Assembly: GCA_030533445.1 (NCBI GenBank)
Contig: CM060076.1
Location: forward strand, 26,336,603-26,400,602
Origin: Cyprinodon diabolis
Lineage: Eukaryota; Chordata; Actinopteri; Cyprinodontiformes; Cyprinodontidae
Direction: 5' to 3'
DNA: 64,000 bases
The translations under genes and the position numbers were made by a program. How positions within the stretch are numbered: the stretch's first letter is position 1; each line of letters opens with the position of its first letter. Below, in pieces: positions 1 to 12,009 of this stretch. The notes under the pieces are model-generated. The model was given only the letters and a program-made list of their open reading frames with translations, searched no databases and had not been told where the DNA came from.

Positions 1-1601
1 TTTCTATCCAAGGAAACCCAGCATATTACAGTCATTCACTGAGTGATGGAATTCGCTACAGTGGACAGTCACTGTTGCTGTGTCTTTGCAGCAATTCCTT
101 ATACCAAACATGGCTGTAGTGACGGTGGAAATGAACACTCCTCTCTGACATGCAGAAACCTCTGTTTAAAATGTCACTTTTTTAAGACTATCGGGGGGTA
201 TTATAAGGGAGAGCATGAAAAAGATAAGGAACACAGAGTACCTTCTATGATGATAAAAAGTAAGAAGATGATGGTGGCACTAGTTCCTTCTGTGCTTAGT
301 AGATGAACTGAGCCAGTTTTCAAGTCTAAAGAATAAAAGAGAGCGTAGATAGAAGCTCAACAGTTAGCAACTATAAGACATGTATGATTAAATTGCTTTA
401 CCACACATATTAAGTGTATTTTTAATTTCTTTACTATCTTTATTGCCAATTAGCATGACTAGCAGTAAATAAAACTGTCCCTCTGTGTTCTGCTGAGAAC
501 ATTTACTCTCCCTCAGCTCTGAGGTATAAGTCTAAGTCAAGCTTTCTCCATTATAGATCAAGGTTAAAAGCTCAAAAGGATAAAAAGAGAAACTCAACTC
601 CCATGGGTCCCGTTTTTCTGTTATCTGTCAAAGTCTTGCAGTAACAATAATCCACCTGAACAAAGTGTGTCCCCCAAAACACATTAGATTAAGAAAATGA
701 ATGGTCAGAACAGAAAAATACAGAAAAATGAATTGACTGAAAGGAGACACAGAACTGCTTTTGCTTGCTGAAGACCAAGTTACTTTATTTTTATTTTCTC
801 TTTGCGTCTTTATGCTTTTTAGTGGTGATCCTCTGAACAAGTGCGTTGTTACCTCTTATGAGACTTCTTAGAAACCTGTCTCTGAGTGGGAGCTATTTTG
901 TGATTATAAGTAGGAGTTGAAGCTGGGGAGTCGGGGAAGGTTTTCTGTTGGGCCATAAAACCAGCTGACAGGACTCAGATTAATGAGCTCTGCTGTGTAA
1001 TTAATCTTTGGGCAGCTGTCTATTTATCTGTCTCTAAGTTGACAAGAAGATAAGTGCAAGGCAGGCAGCTTGATCCCCACCTCTTTCTACCAGCATTCCT
1101 CTCACTCCTACTTTTTGTCCTCAAACTTTCTTTGACAGTAACACACTCAGGAACTCCTTAGAGGAAGATAAGCTCACTGTCTCACTGGGATCTTATACAT
1201 GCTCATACGGCCACATCTGATTTATGTCCTGCTGTTATTTCGGTTCCTTTACTTGTGCTCAGACGACCAGATCAGAACACTTCATTGGAAGCTTTAGTGC
1301 CACTAAAGGTTTTTATTTCATTTGCTTTCTTCACTAAATATTTTTTGCAGCAAATATCTGCCCACTGTGTGACTCATGCAGCCTCCCAGCTGAGGCACTC
1401 ACTGACTGAGGTCAGAGGGGACTGGGTCACGCTATTCTGAACAGCCAGAGATGGAGCTCTGGGCATTACAGGAATCACATGACTGGAGGAAACAAGGTCA
1501 GCTTCCTGCAGCATCATGTACATATCTACGGATACTCTAATCAAAATGTCCAAATATTAGAGGATAATTGCAAGAAATTATTTTTTTTTAATTCAATTGT
1601 G

Positions 1602-1627
1602 ATGGATGGATGGATGGATGGATGGAT
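1602..1627. repeat. (GATG)n microsatellite
   Basis: About six GATG units. Confidence 0.9.
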
Positions 1628-2086
1628 GTAGAGGTAATACACAACAAGTATGATTTAGCAAGATGCCTTACTGAACATTTTAAGTTAAACAATTGAAGTT
1701 TTAAAAATGTAAGCAGTTCATAAATTCATGCTTAGTTTTCCATTTTAAAAATACCAGAACACTGACCTTCTTAGATCTGTGCTGCCTTTAAATGTAGCTC
1801 TAGAGCCAACCTGGTGTGCAGCTAACTCATAAAGAATTTACATTTTGTTGTTTTGTCAGATTCCACTCCCTTCACTGTGGGCTACATTTTTGTGCTGCCT
1901 CCCTGTTTTCTGCATCCTCAGGGGCTTCTGTACTAAAAGGTTGCAATCTTAACTACGGGTACATTTTTAATGATCTGTTTTTCAGGAGTTTTGATGCAAG
2001 CCATAGTTTTTAGAAATGTATTAAATGAAATCCCTTTTTAACTCATTGAAAATATGAGAAAATCTCACTTTTTAATGCAGGTTATA

Positions 2087-2830
2087 GTTGATTTGCAAAA
2101 GTATTTAGACTCCTTGCATGGTTTCACATTTTCCTGTGCTACAACAAACCATATCATATGTCAAACCAATTCACATGACAGCCTGTTACACAGTTCAGCT
2201 CAACTATGCTCTAAAAATAAAATAATTACATTTTCTAATGTATTTTGTTTCTAAAGTCTAAAAAAAGGATGCATGTTCTTGCATTCATCCCCCTTTTAGT
2301 CAGTCCTTTGTGAAACCATATTTCACTACAGTTACAGCTGCAGGTGTTTTGGGGATCTCAACCATCTTTTTTCATTCAGAGGCTGCAGGTTTTATACCTT
2401 TCTTTTTTATAAGGCTCAACCTCACTAAGATTGGATAAAGATCATTTGTAGATAGCAGATTTCCAAAGACTGCCAAAGATTTTTCATTGAGGTTCCATTG
2501 AGACTTTAACTAAGCCACCATAAACTGTAAATAAGCTTGGATTTAAAACATGTTTGTAGTTTTACATTCAGGATTGCTGTCCTGCTGGAAAGTGAACTTC
2601 AGCCTCAGTTGATGTTCTGCAGCCTTCAGCACGTTCCCCCCCCCCCCCCCCCCCCCGAACTGCCCTCTATTTAGCTCAGCCCATCTTCTCTGTCCAGCCT
2701 AGTTGATTATGAAAAAAACCTCCCCGCAGCATGACTCCACCATATTTCAGCTGTGCATCTATAAAGCTCTAGGCAACTAGGTTTAAGTGGACCGTGTCCT
2801 TTAACATTTGCTGTTTTTAATCCAACTTTT
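2087..2830 (-). mobile_element. Decayed Tc1-like element
   Basis: Minus-strand relic. The end TTGCAAAAGTATTTAGACTC, the segment TGCATTCATCCCCC and GGATTGCTGTCCTGCTGGAA are typical of fish Tc1 copies read antisense. No open frame remains. A 21-base C run (2636-2656) is embedded. Confidence 0.7.
2636..2656. repeat. C21 homopolymer
   Basis: 21 consecutive C inside a decayed Tc1 element. Confidence 0.95.
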
Positions 2831-3534
2831 TTAATCCTAGATGACGTATAAAGACTTCTCAGTGGCATTTCAGAGACTTTGGAAATTGTTTTATATTCTA
2901 AACCAGTTAAACATTTTCTCTATTGAAATGCATTGCAGCATGTGGCACTGAATTTAGAAAAAAAAAAAAAGAAAGAACCCAGAGATACGGTTGTAACCCC
3001 TAATTTAGTCACTAGGGGTCACTGCTGCCTTAGATACATGACAGTCTAAGAAATAAACCATCATTACTTTATACATATAATCAGTTTTGTAGACTTAAGA
3101 CCTATTTTGTGTGTTGTGTTCAGACTGTCCTCTGCAGGAGAAGGTGATGGTTATTAACTGTTGTAGCTTGCAGCTAATGGGATGGCCCAAGGAAACAGGT
3201 CAGCAAAAAGTCTGAATCATTAAGATGCAGCCAGGTCTTCTTTGGTGTGCTGGCTGATTATATGTGAAGAAAGCTGACTTTTTAGGTAAACCATGTTCTC
3301 AGACTGCTCTGTTATTCAAATGTCCTGTTTGGTGGGATTTGAGGTCAGGATTAGGGCCTTTTTATTTGTAACATTGATATAGAATATGAGCCTGAGGGGA
3401 TCTGAAGCTTTGCAGGACTGTGTTCCTTTGTTGAGCAAGTTACATCTCACCTTTCTTCTTCTTGGGTGTTTAAATGTATTCGGAGTTCTTGTTAAAAGGC
3501 CTTGTTTTAGTAATGTTAGAGAATTCATTATCCA

Positions 3535-3612
3535 GCCATCCATCCATTTTCTGTCACGCTTATCCCAAGCGTGGTCACGAGGCTGCGGGGTCCACCCTGG
3601 TCAGGTCACGAG
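3535..3612 (-). mobile_element. SINE-like repeat fragment
   Basis: Reverse-orientation tail of the same family as 25312-25628 (CCATCCATCCATTTTCTGTC, GCTTATCCCAAGCG, TCCACCCTGGTCAGGTC, CATCGCAGGGCA). Confidence 0.55.
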
Positions 3613-4940
3613 TCCATCGCAGGGCAGAATTCATTATAATCCAGTTTAAAATATTTTATTAATCCCAAAATGGAAATTAGATGTTGTAATGATTATAGAG
3701 GTTTCTTTAAGGAGTTGCTGATGCCAATGGATGTAGGCAGGAAGGTCAGTCTTGCAAAATATTGTCAGTGCTCAGATAAAAATCAGATAGAACATTCATA
3801 TAAGACAGCTGAAGTTGTTTTTAGGTTAGTCAGATATGACTGATAGGCTGCTGGAACTGGATCAAAAGCTGCTCTAATAAAGCATTTGTTTAAAGGTATG
3901 CAGTCTATTGTAAGGTTATTGCAGTTAAGCTTTATATTACTCACTCTTATAGGTTTACATTTTTATTTGACTTCCTCAGTGTTGGAAATTATTCAAGTAT
4001 TTTTTGTCTTTTTTTAAAAATCTTTTACATTACAGAAATGGGAATGTCATTCTTCAATCCGGCTGTACGTTAGCTAAATCAATACAGAGTTTGACCAACA
4101 GAGGGCAGCAAAACACAGAACATCGTGAAGTTCATTAACAAGTCGACACCCTAACACACACTGGTTAAATGTTTTTTTAAAGATTTTAAAAAAGGACTTG
4201 ATGTCTCTTTGCAAGTTTCTCTTCTTTTAGTGACAGATACTATTTTTATATCAGAGGCTTTCCCGTGAGTAAATAGGAAAAAGGGTTATTTGGTTGATTA
4301 ATCAGCTCTAATCATTTGTATAGTTTAAACAATTATTGATTTATAATCACAGCTCATTTTTATACTAATCTTATATTATCTTTAGACAAGGTTTCATTAA
4401 AGAAAACAGATAATAAAAACATTTTTACTTGAGGTTTAATTTAAAAATACATATACATGTTTTAATATATAGTTTTATTGTAATAATTTTTTAGAATATA
4501 TTAAAATGGTCTCAAAAATGTATTTAATCTTGATCTTGTGCTTACTTTGTAAAATAATGCACTCTTACTATTTGTTATGTAAACTAAAGAATTTCTTTAT
4601 CTTTGGAATAACAGTGTTATTTAAACTGGTTTGTTAAAGATCTTGCAACAATTAGCATGGTTTGAAAATCATTTTTTCCAGTTGTTTTTATTCAATTCCT
4701 TTATTAGATGTTGTTCAGAGAGAATTTCTTATGGGAAGATATTTTGGTCTTTTAAAGATTCTGCCACCAGTTGTGGACGATCTTTGATTATACTAAAAGA
4801 GCATGCTGCCAGTTTCTCTGGGAAGTTTTATGGTAGGTTTTTTTTTTTTTTAGTGCAAAACTATATTTACCAATCTAACCACTTCTTTCTTATGTCTATC
4901 CCAAATTGGGTTGTTGTTAAGCTGCAAGTTTAATCCTTAA

Positions 4941-5310
4941 AGGTGTAGTAGAGAATTTTCACAATTTTTTTTAAAAAGACCCACCCTCTTCACTTAAAAA
5001 AAAGGAATATGCACAACCCTGTAACCGCTCCCGAGAGGGAACGCCTGTCAAACGCTTGCGACCGCATGCACAAGCACATTTCTCCTCGTGCACGCTCTGT
5101 TTAAAAGTTGCTGTTTGCATCGCTCACACAAGCTTACTTTGCAAAAAAAGATTTGCAATGTTTCCACTATGTCAGACTCACAACCGGTAAGTGAAAATGG
5201 GGACGAGCACAAATGATGGGCTTACGTAAACATATCACCAGAATGATTGACAGTTAGAAGGACCGCTTATTTTGATGATCCACCTGGAATGAGAACATAC
5301 CACTATACCT
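4941..5310 (+). mobile_element. TTAA-flanked MITE, copy A
   Basis: 370-bp element between TTAA at 4937-4940 and TTAA at 5311-5314. Ends are short inverted repeats (AGGTGTAGT at the left, ACTATACCT at the right). No reading frame. A second copy in opposite orientation lies at 51103-51431. Confidence 0.7.
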
Positions 5311-5375
5311 TTAAGGCTGTTTGTGGTCACCCCTTGAGGAAAGCCCTTGTAGAGGGTCCACAACTAGAATTCATA

Positions 5376-6623
5376 CACTATATTGCCAAAAGTATTTGCT
5401 CACCTGCCTTGACTCACATATGAGCTTAAGTGACATCCCGTTCCTAATCCATAGGGTTCAATATGACGTCGGTCCACCCTTTGCAGCTAGAACAGCTTCA
5501 ACTCTTCTGGGAAGGCTGTCCACAAGGTTTAGGAGTGTGTTTATGGGAATTTTTGACCATTCTTCCAGAAGCGCATTTGTGAGGTCGCACACTGATGTTG
5601 GACGAGAAGGCCTGGCTCTCAGTCTCCGCTCTAATTCATCCCAAAGGTGTTCTATCGGGTTGAGGTCAGGACTCTGTGCAGGCCAGTCAAGTTCATCCAC
5701 ACCAGACTCTGTCATCCATGTCTTTATGGACCTTGCTTTGTGCACTGGTGCACAGTCATGTTGGAAGAGGAAGGGGCCAGCTCCAAACTGTTCCCACAAA
5801 GTTGGGAGCATGGAATTGTCCAAAATGTCTTGGTATGCTGAAGCATTCAGAGTTCCTTTCACTGGAACTAAGGGGCCAAGCCCAGCTCCTGAAAAACAAC
5901 CCCACACCATAATCCCCCCTCCACCAAACTTTACACTTGGCACAATGCAGTCAGACAAGTACCGTTCTCCTGGCAACCGCCAAACCCAGACCCGTCCATC
6001 AGATTGCCAGATGGAGAAGCGCGATTCGTCACTCCAGAGAACGCGTCTCCACTGCTCTAGAGTCCAGTGGCGGCGTGCTTTACACCACCGCATCCGACGC
6101 TTTGCATTGCACTTGGTTATGTATGGCTTGGATGCAGCTGCTCGACCATGGAAACCCATTCCATGAAGCTCTCTGCGCACTGTTCTTGAGCTAATCTGAA
6201 GGCCACATGAAGTTTGGAGGTCTGTAGTGATTGACTCTGCAGAAAGTTGGCGACCTCTTCGCACTATGCGCTTCAGCATCCGCTGACCCCGCTCCGTCAG
6301 TTTACGTGGCCTACCACTTCGTGGCTGAGTTGCTGTCGTTCCCAAACACTTCCATTTTCTTATAATACAGCTGACAGTTGACTGTGGAATATTTAGGAGC
6401 GAGGAAATTTCACGACTGGATTTGTTGCACAGGTGGCATCCTATCACAGTTCCACGCTGGAATTCACTGAGCTCCTGAGAGCGACCCATTCTTTCACAAA
6501 TGTTTGTAAAAACAGTCTGCATGCCTAGGTGCTTGAATTTATACACCTGTGGCCATGGAAGTGATTGGAACACCTGATTCCAATAATTTGGATGGGTGAG
6601 CAAATACTTTTGGCAATATAGTG
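5376..6623 (-). mobile_element. Intact Tc1/mariner element
   Basis: 1248-bp element flanked on both sides by the TA target dinucleotide (5374-5375 and 6624-6625). The two ends are perfect 29-bp inverted repeats starting CACTATATTGCCAAAAGTAT. It carries one uninterrupted transposase gene on the minus strand. Identical ends and an open frame suggest a recent insertion into the pak5 intron. Confidence 0.95.
5458..6489 (-). CDS. Tc1-family transposase, 343 aa, apparently intact
   Basis: Cut-and-paste DNA transposase that recognises the flanking inverted repeats and inserts at TA. The start [13 protein letters not shown] at 6489 is the usual start of fish Tc1 transposases and gives the normal length of about 340 aa; an ATG at 6522 is a less likely alternative. 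The N-terminal helix-turn-helix region includes [13 protein letters not shown] GRPR linker ([11 protein letters not shown]). The catalytic triad is complete: D in [10 protein letters not shown] in FQHDCAPVH, and E in SPDLNPIEH, with 34 residues between the second D and the E (DD34E). No stop or frameshift is seen. A mobile-element gene, not a host gene; it sits antisense inside the pak5 intron. Confidence 0.93.
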   Translation of the reverse strand: MGRSQELSEFQRGTVIGCHLCNKSSREISSLLNIPQSTVSCIIRKWKCLGTTATQPRSGRPRKLTERGQRMLKRIVRRGRQLSAESITTDLQTSCGLQISSRTVRRELHGMGFHGRAAASKPYITKCNAKRRMRWCKARRHWTLEQWRRVLWSDESRFSIWQSDGRVWVWRLPGERYLSDCIVPSVKFGGGGIMVWGCFSGAGLGPLVPVKGTLNASAYQDILDNSMLPTLWEQFGAGPFLFQHDCAPVHKARSIKTWMTESGVDELDWPAQSPDLNPIEHLWDELERRLRARPSRPTSVCDLTNALLEEWSKIPINTLLNLVDSLPRRVEAVLAAKGGPTSY

Positions 6624-9600
6624 TATGTGAGATACAGAGCAAAGATGGTACAACAAAACCAAAATCAAAAATTGTGAGGTACTGTAGTGATATTTGTCCT
6701 TCAAAGATGATTATGGTGAACATTTTTACTTTATTTAAGAAAACAATCTTCACAATTATTTACATATCTTTAAATTTTAGATAATTGAGTCCTTTGCGGT
6801 ATGTTGCTGTACAATTTCTGTCCAGCAGAGGGGGATATATATCTTAATTCTTCTGAAGTCTGTTAATTTTTCATTTTAAATCCAGATTTTTTTTTGTTTC
6901 TTTTTTGCTAAGTCATGCATCAGAGTTGCTTTGTATCGATAACCGTCTAAAAATGAAGTGTAACCATATTAACGTCAGGCAAGATTTCCTCTCTGTAGAC
7001 ACTGCGTTTATGTATAGTTTGCCTTTTAAAGTCACTTATAAGCAGTGGCAGAGGTTGACTGCTCTTCAGCACTCTCTCATTGATATTGATATTGTCTTTG
7101 TCGTTTGCAGTTGAGGGGCTTGTGTTCAATCTAATGCACTGCACAGAGCAGCAGCTGCAATAGTAAAGTAGTTCTGTCTGTGTGCATGTGTGCGAGTAAA
7201 TCCCACTGAATGCTTTCTTTTTTCCTCTCTCTGCAGCCTGAGTCGTGACAGAGGGCCACAGAGTTGTGCCTGTGCTGGGTTTGATACACAATGGCTGGCA
7301 GAGAGAGGAGAGTTGAGGTGCAGATGGTGGTGGATGAATATTTTTGTTGCACCAACGTTTACTCGTTCTCCTTAAGTGCATCAGATAATGTTGGCAAGCG
7401 AGTCAAAAAAACATGGTCTGCTCTGCTCCAGCAGGACTGTAGATTTCGGAGTGGGTGTAGTGAGTGGGCAACGTTCCTGCTCTGCGTGTGTGTTTTTGTA
7501 AAGCAGAATGAAAGGCTGGAGGTGTGGTAGGTGATGAGCTTCGAGAGCAGATACTAAAAAATCTTTGCCACTGAATCTTCATAAAGTAATTAGGTATAAT
7601 TCATTCTATAAAAGCATTATCTCACAGATCTGTGTTTTTCTACCATTAATGCATTATACCTTTAGTAATTGAAGGCTGAAGCTTTTGAATCTTGCAATTT
7701 ATATTATATCTACTGTAAGTGCAGCCAATACAGCAAGTATTAGGTAATTCAATTTTATTGCAAATAAAACCTTATTTTAATAGGTGATAATTTATTTTCT
7801 TTAAGGAAAGCAGAGAAAGTGAACTATTTGCAAACGGTTATGAATAAATATGGTTTTGTCCTGTAGATACTCTTCCTTTTATTTGCTATAAATACTGTTT
7901 GTGCTTTTCTGTAAATTATAAATTTGGTTTGTTGATATAAAGTCATCTATATTTTCTTTCTTCTGATACTCTAGCACAAATTTGAGGAATTTCTGCTAAG
8001 CTTTCACTGATTTTTGGGACATGGAAAGATTGGCAAGAACATCAGCAGTCAAACAACACAGAGAGATGTATATGGAGTGAATTTTGTTCCATGAACGTTG
8101 AAATCAAAGAACATGTTTTATAACTTGATATTTGAAAAAAAAAATGCAATCCAGAAATTAAAACTTCAAAATCTTCCTAATCAATAATATTGAGAGTAAA
8201 TTTTTTCCGTTCTGATTTTCAGAAATGTAGATATTTTTAAATGCATTTTTTATTTTGTTAACTTTATTTTTCTAATTTTTTTAACAGCTATATATTTTCA
8301 CATTTTATTTTTATTTTCCAATTTGTCTTTTTCAAAATGTATTTTTCATATTGCATTCTTTTCAAATTGCATCTAAACTAATAAAAATGTTGCTAATGTC
8401 CATGCAGACCAACAGAAATGCAGGAAGTGAAGGGAAGGTAAAACACAATTTAAAAACAATGCACTTAGCAAAACTTAATCCGAGCAAGAGAAATTACAAA
8501 AATAAAATGTGGAAATATAAAAATCAGTAAAAAACACTTTTTATGAAAAAATATTTGGAAAAATGTATTTAAAAAAAACATCTATTACTAAATATAAATA
8601 AAAACAGTTTGAAAAATCCATAGTACTAGTACTATAAGTTTGACAGCAAGTTAACTTAGATTCAAAATAAGAACATTTTAAACACATCCTAAAATAAAAT
8701 AGAGAAAGTAAAAAGGGTTTTGTTTCATTTGTCTTTAATTTTGTAGAGCTTTCAGTTCAGGTTAAATTTTTGGAAAATATTTGTTTTTTCTATGTTACAG
8801 AGGGATTTTTGTAAGTTTATTAATATGTTTTTTTTTTCTACAAACATGTTAAGCAGACTTTGAAAAAAATAATTTACATTTAAAATGCCTTACGATATTT
8901 AGCAGCTATATAAAAATCAATTAAAATTCTGATTAACCAAATATGTCTGCTTTTTTTTTCTTAGGCTCACAAAACCTCAAATAAAAATGAGTTTTTATAG
9001 TTAGGTGACACCTTTTACTGTCAAGTGAGTGATAATACTGATAACAAGGCACTACTTCAAAAAAGTTGTACAAAAATAGTCCAACAAAGGCCTGATCTGG
9101 AGAAAACCTTGCAGCCAGGAGTCATCCTAAATTATCAGATTAGACAGGCTATGCCGGCGTCCTCAACATGGCTGCTGTTCACTTTGGCCCAACCAGCAAT
9201 CTTATATTGGTGGACATTGTCTTCAGTCTCAACGTCATCCATCCAGATCTCACCTGTCTCTGCAGGAGAGGGTGAAAATAATTGGTCATACTAGGAAATT
9301 ATCTTTTCATTTTAAATATTAAAGCAGAAATCAACAAATTATAGGACAGGAAATGTAATATTGTTAAGATTCAAATTCCTGTCATTTAACGGCTAGTTAA
9401 TGCATTTATAAGTTATCTTGAGTTGTTTTAATGTTCAAAAAAATCAATAATAAAATCATGAGATGGGATGTGTTCAAATTAAATGATTCAATGGAAAAAC
9501 AATTTATGATGAATTGCAATCCAAAAAGGTAACCTAAACTGGAGTTTGTGTTTGAATTTGTGACTGAGACAGCAGATCCTTTTACTGTTTGAAACTAGCC

Positions 9601-11902
9601 TGAAACAAAAGCTGCAGTGCAGAGGAGGCGAGCAGCAGAGCTACGCCTCTGCCCCCTCCCTCACACCTCCTCCTGCTAGGCTCCTCAGCTGTCCCGGGAC
9701 CCTGCTGGTCAGTGAAGCGCATCCTCCCTACCAGGGTTCTAGGAAGGAGTCACAGGAAGGGCAGGCTCATTAATTATCTCCCCCTCTCTGCCTTTCTCCA
9801 TCTTCTCGTCACACCCCTCCCTTCATTACCAGCAAGGTTAATCCCCCTCTTATCTCTCAATGAGTCTCATTTTTCATGCTCTTTCTACGTCACTCCCTCC
9901 CTCACCTCCATCATTTCCTATATTTCTTTTTTATTAAAGCTGACTCAGTTTCCTCCAACATTTCTTATTCTTTTCCTTGCATGAATTACCCTCCTAAACA
10001 AACTGCAGCTTTCCTTTCCTTTAGTTTCCTTTCCCCTCCTTTCCTTGCCCTGAAAGGCTGCACAGAGTTGAGAGAGTAGATCTATTACAGCTTATCACTA
10101 AAGGACAGGCCAGCGGCGCACTCTGGTGAAATATAGCCGCTGTCACCGCCGCCACTGAATGCAGCCCAGGCACAAGGCTCACCAAGCTGTAAGGACGATG
10201 GAAGAGGGGAGAGGTGGGAAGGAGAGCTGAGAACAGGAGCCAATATCAGACCCTTAATTCAAATTAATGGGAAGATTTCCAAGCTTGATGGCAACCATTT
10301 GACAGTGATCCGGCAGACAATTAACCTTGTCTCCCTGTCGCCTTTGCACCTCTGTCCTCCCCTCAGTTTTTCTCGCCTGCCTTCATCTCCTCCACTCTTT
10401 CCAACCCCCTGCACTTGTCAAGCTCCTTTGACACAGTCCTTTTGATTATGAACCAAATGGGGATGATTATGTTTTATGAGATAACCAGCACTCCCTGATC
10501 TTGTTTGCCAATTGAATTAGTTCTGAATCACCAAAATCCACGCAGCATGACGGGATGCCGGAACCTCATTCTGGCTTTTTAAACCTAAGCTAAGATGAAA
10601 GGTGAGACCCTTTTTGAGTAACATAATTATTTTTATGAAGCACTATGTGAACCTCCATATTTGTGACTGAGATCTTTATGTGTGACCGCATCTTTATGTA
10701 TATGCTGCAACTTTTGTCCTTAGAATGATGGTCGGTGACCTGTTTTAAAGACAGTCCGACCTGCAGCAGCAGCCTTTCAGTCGGATTTTACTCACTGCTT
10801 TTACAGCCCTTTTCCCATTGGGTTCCAGTTCATGGCACCAAGCAGCCACACAGCTGTCAACAGAAGAGAACAACTGGACTGTTACAGTGGGGGAGGGAGG
10901 TTTGCGAAACAAAGAAGCTAGAGGAGGGTCATCATATGAAAGCATATCTCATATCTGAAATAAAACATTAATGTCTTTTTGTTTTGTTATTGAAAGTTAC
11001 CCATGCCTTTCTCTGTAGTAAGACCAGAAAAAAGGGATTCAAAATGTAACTATTTTATCCAAGAGATCTTTTCTAATTTGACTCTTAACAAAAACACAGA
11101 AAAACTGAACAAGGAAGTCACTTCAGGTTAATATCTTGCTTTTCAGGGTGAATCTAACCACATAAAAAGGAGTTTTGATAGCCTTTGATATCCTTTCATA
11201 CAATTAGATATTTTTCAAAGTCAGCGAATTTAGGCTTTTCCATGATGATTTGATTATATTTTCTCTAAAGGGCCTTAAGACATGTGTTGTGAATTGGTGC
11301 TATAATAATCAGTGTTTTTATTGATTTTCCCTATTCGAACAACAGACATCCCATTCAAAACATACAGAACAAAATAGTAGGCTCAAAATGTACATCACAA
11401 AAACAGGTCAAAAACACAGACAACCCAGCAACAAGACGGATCCTACTACTACCAGACACACCACCCCTGTGCCACACTCTCTCAGGTTGAAACTTAATAC
11501 CTAAATTTGAATGAAAATAATAACCACACTGAATGAATTGGTGTTATACACATAAACCTATTGAACTTTATTGGATTGAAGAGAGCTTGCAAATTCAGGC
11601 TAAACAAACCTAAACAGTGTATTTGTTTATTACTTTAGTTAAATCATCATTTTATTTCCTCAAGATTTAAATGTACACTCTTTTTCTGAGAACAATTGTT
11701 GTGCATCTTTATAACAGGGTGTCAAAATGAAAACTTGAGAACATGACCACAGTATTGCTTAGATCCATTAAGCATCAAATTGTTTAGACTTATAAAAGGA
11801 CAACAGCTCAAACCCTCATGGGTTAAGAAAGAAAAGTAGGATTATATTTTAAAATTATATATATATACATTCACAGCCTGTTTATATATACTGTATAATA
11901 CA

Positions 11903-12009
<107 letters not shown>

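Noticed and set aside
5321..6166. 281-aa plus-strand open frame
   Set aside because: Antisense shadow of the Tc1 transposase, which has full motifs on the minus strand.
6947..7381. 144-aa minus-strand open frame in the pak5 intron
   Set aside because: No recognisable domain or splice context; length possible by chance in this GC range.
11330..11480. Possible reverse-orientation LINE tail (ATTGATTTTCCCTATTCG region)
   Set aside because: Only a vague resemblance; no reverse transcriptase frame or poly(A) tail.
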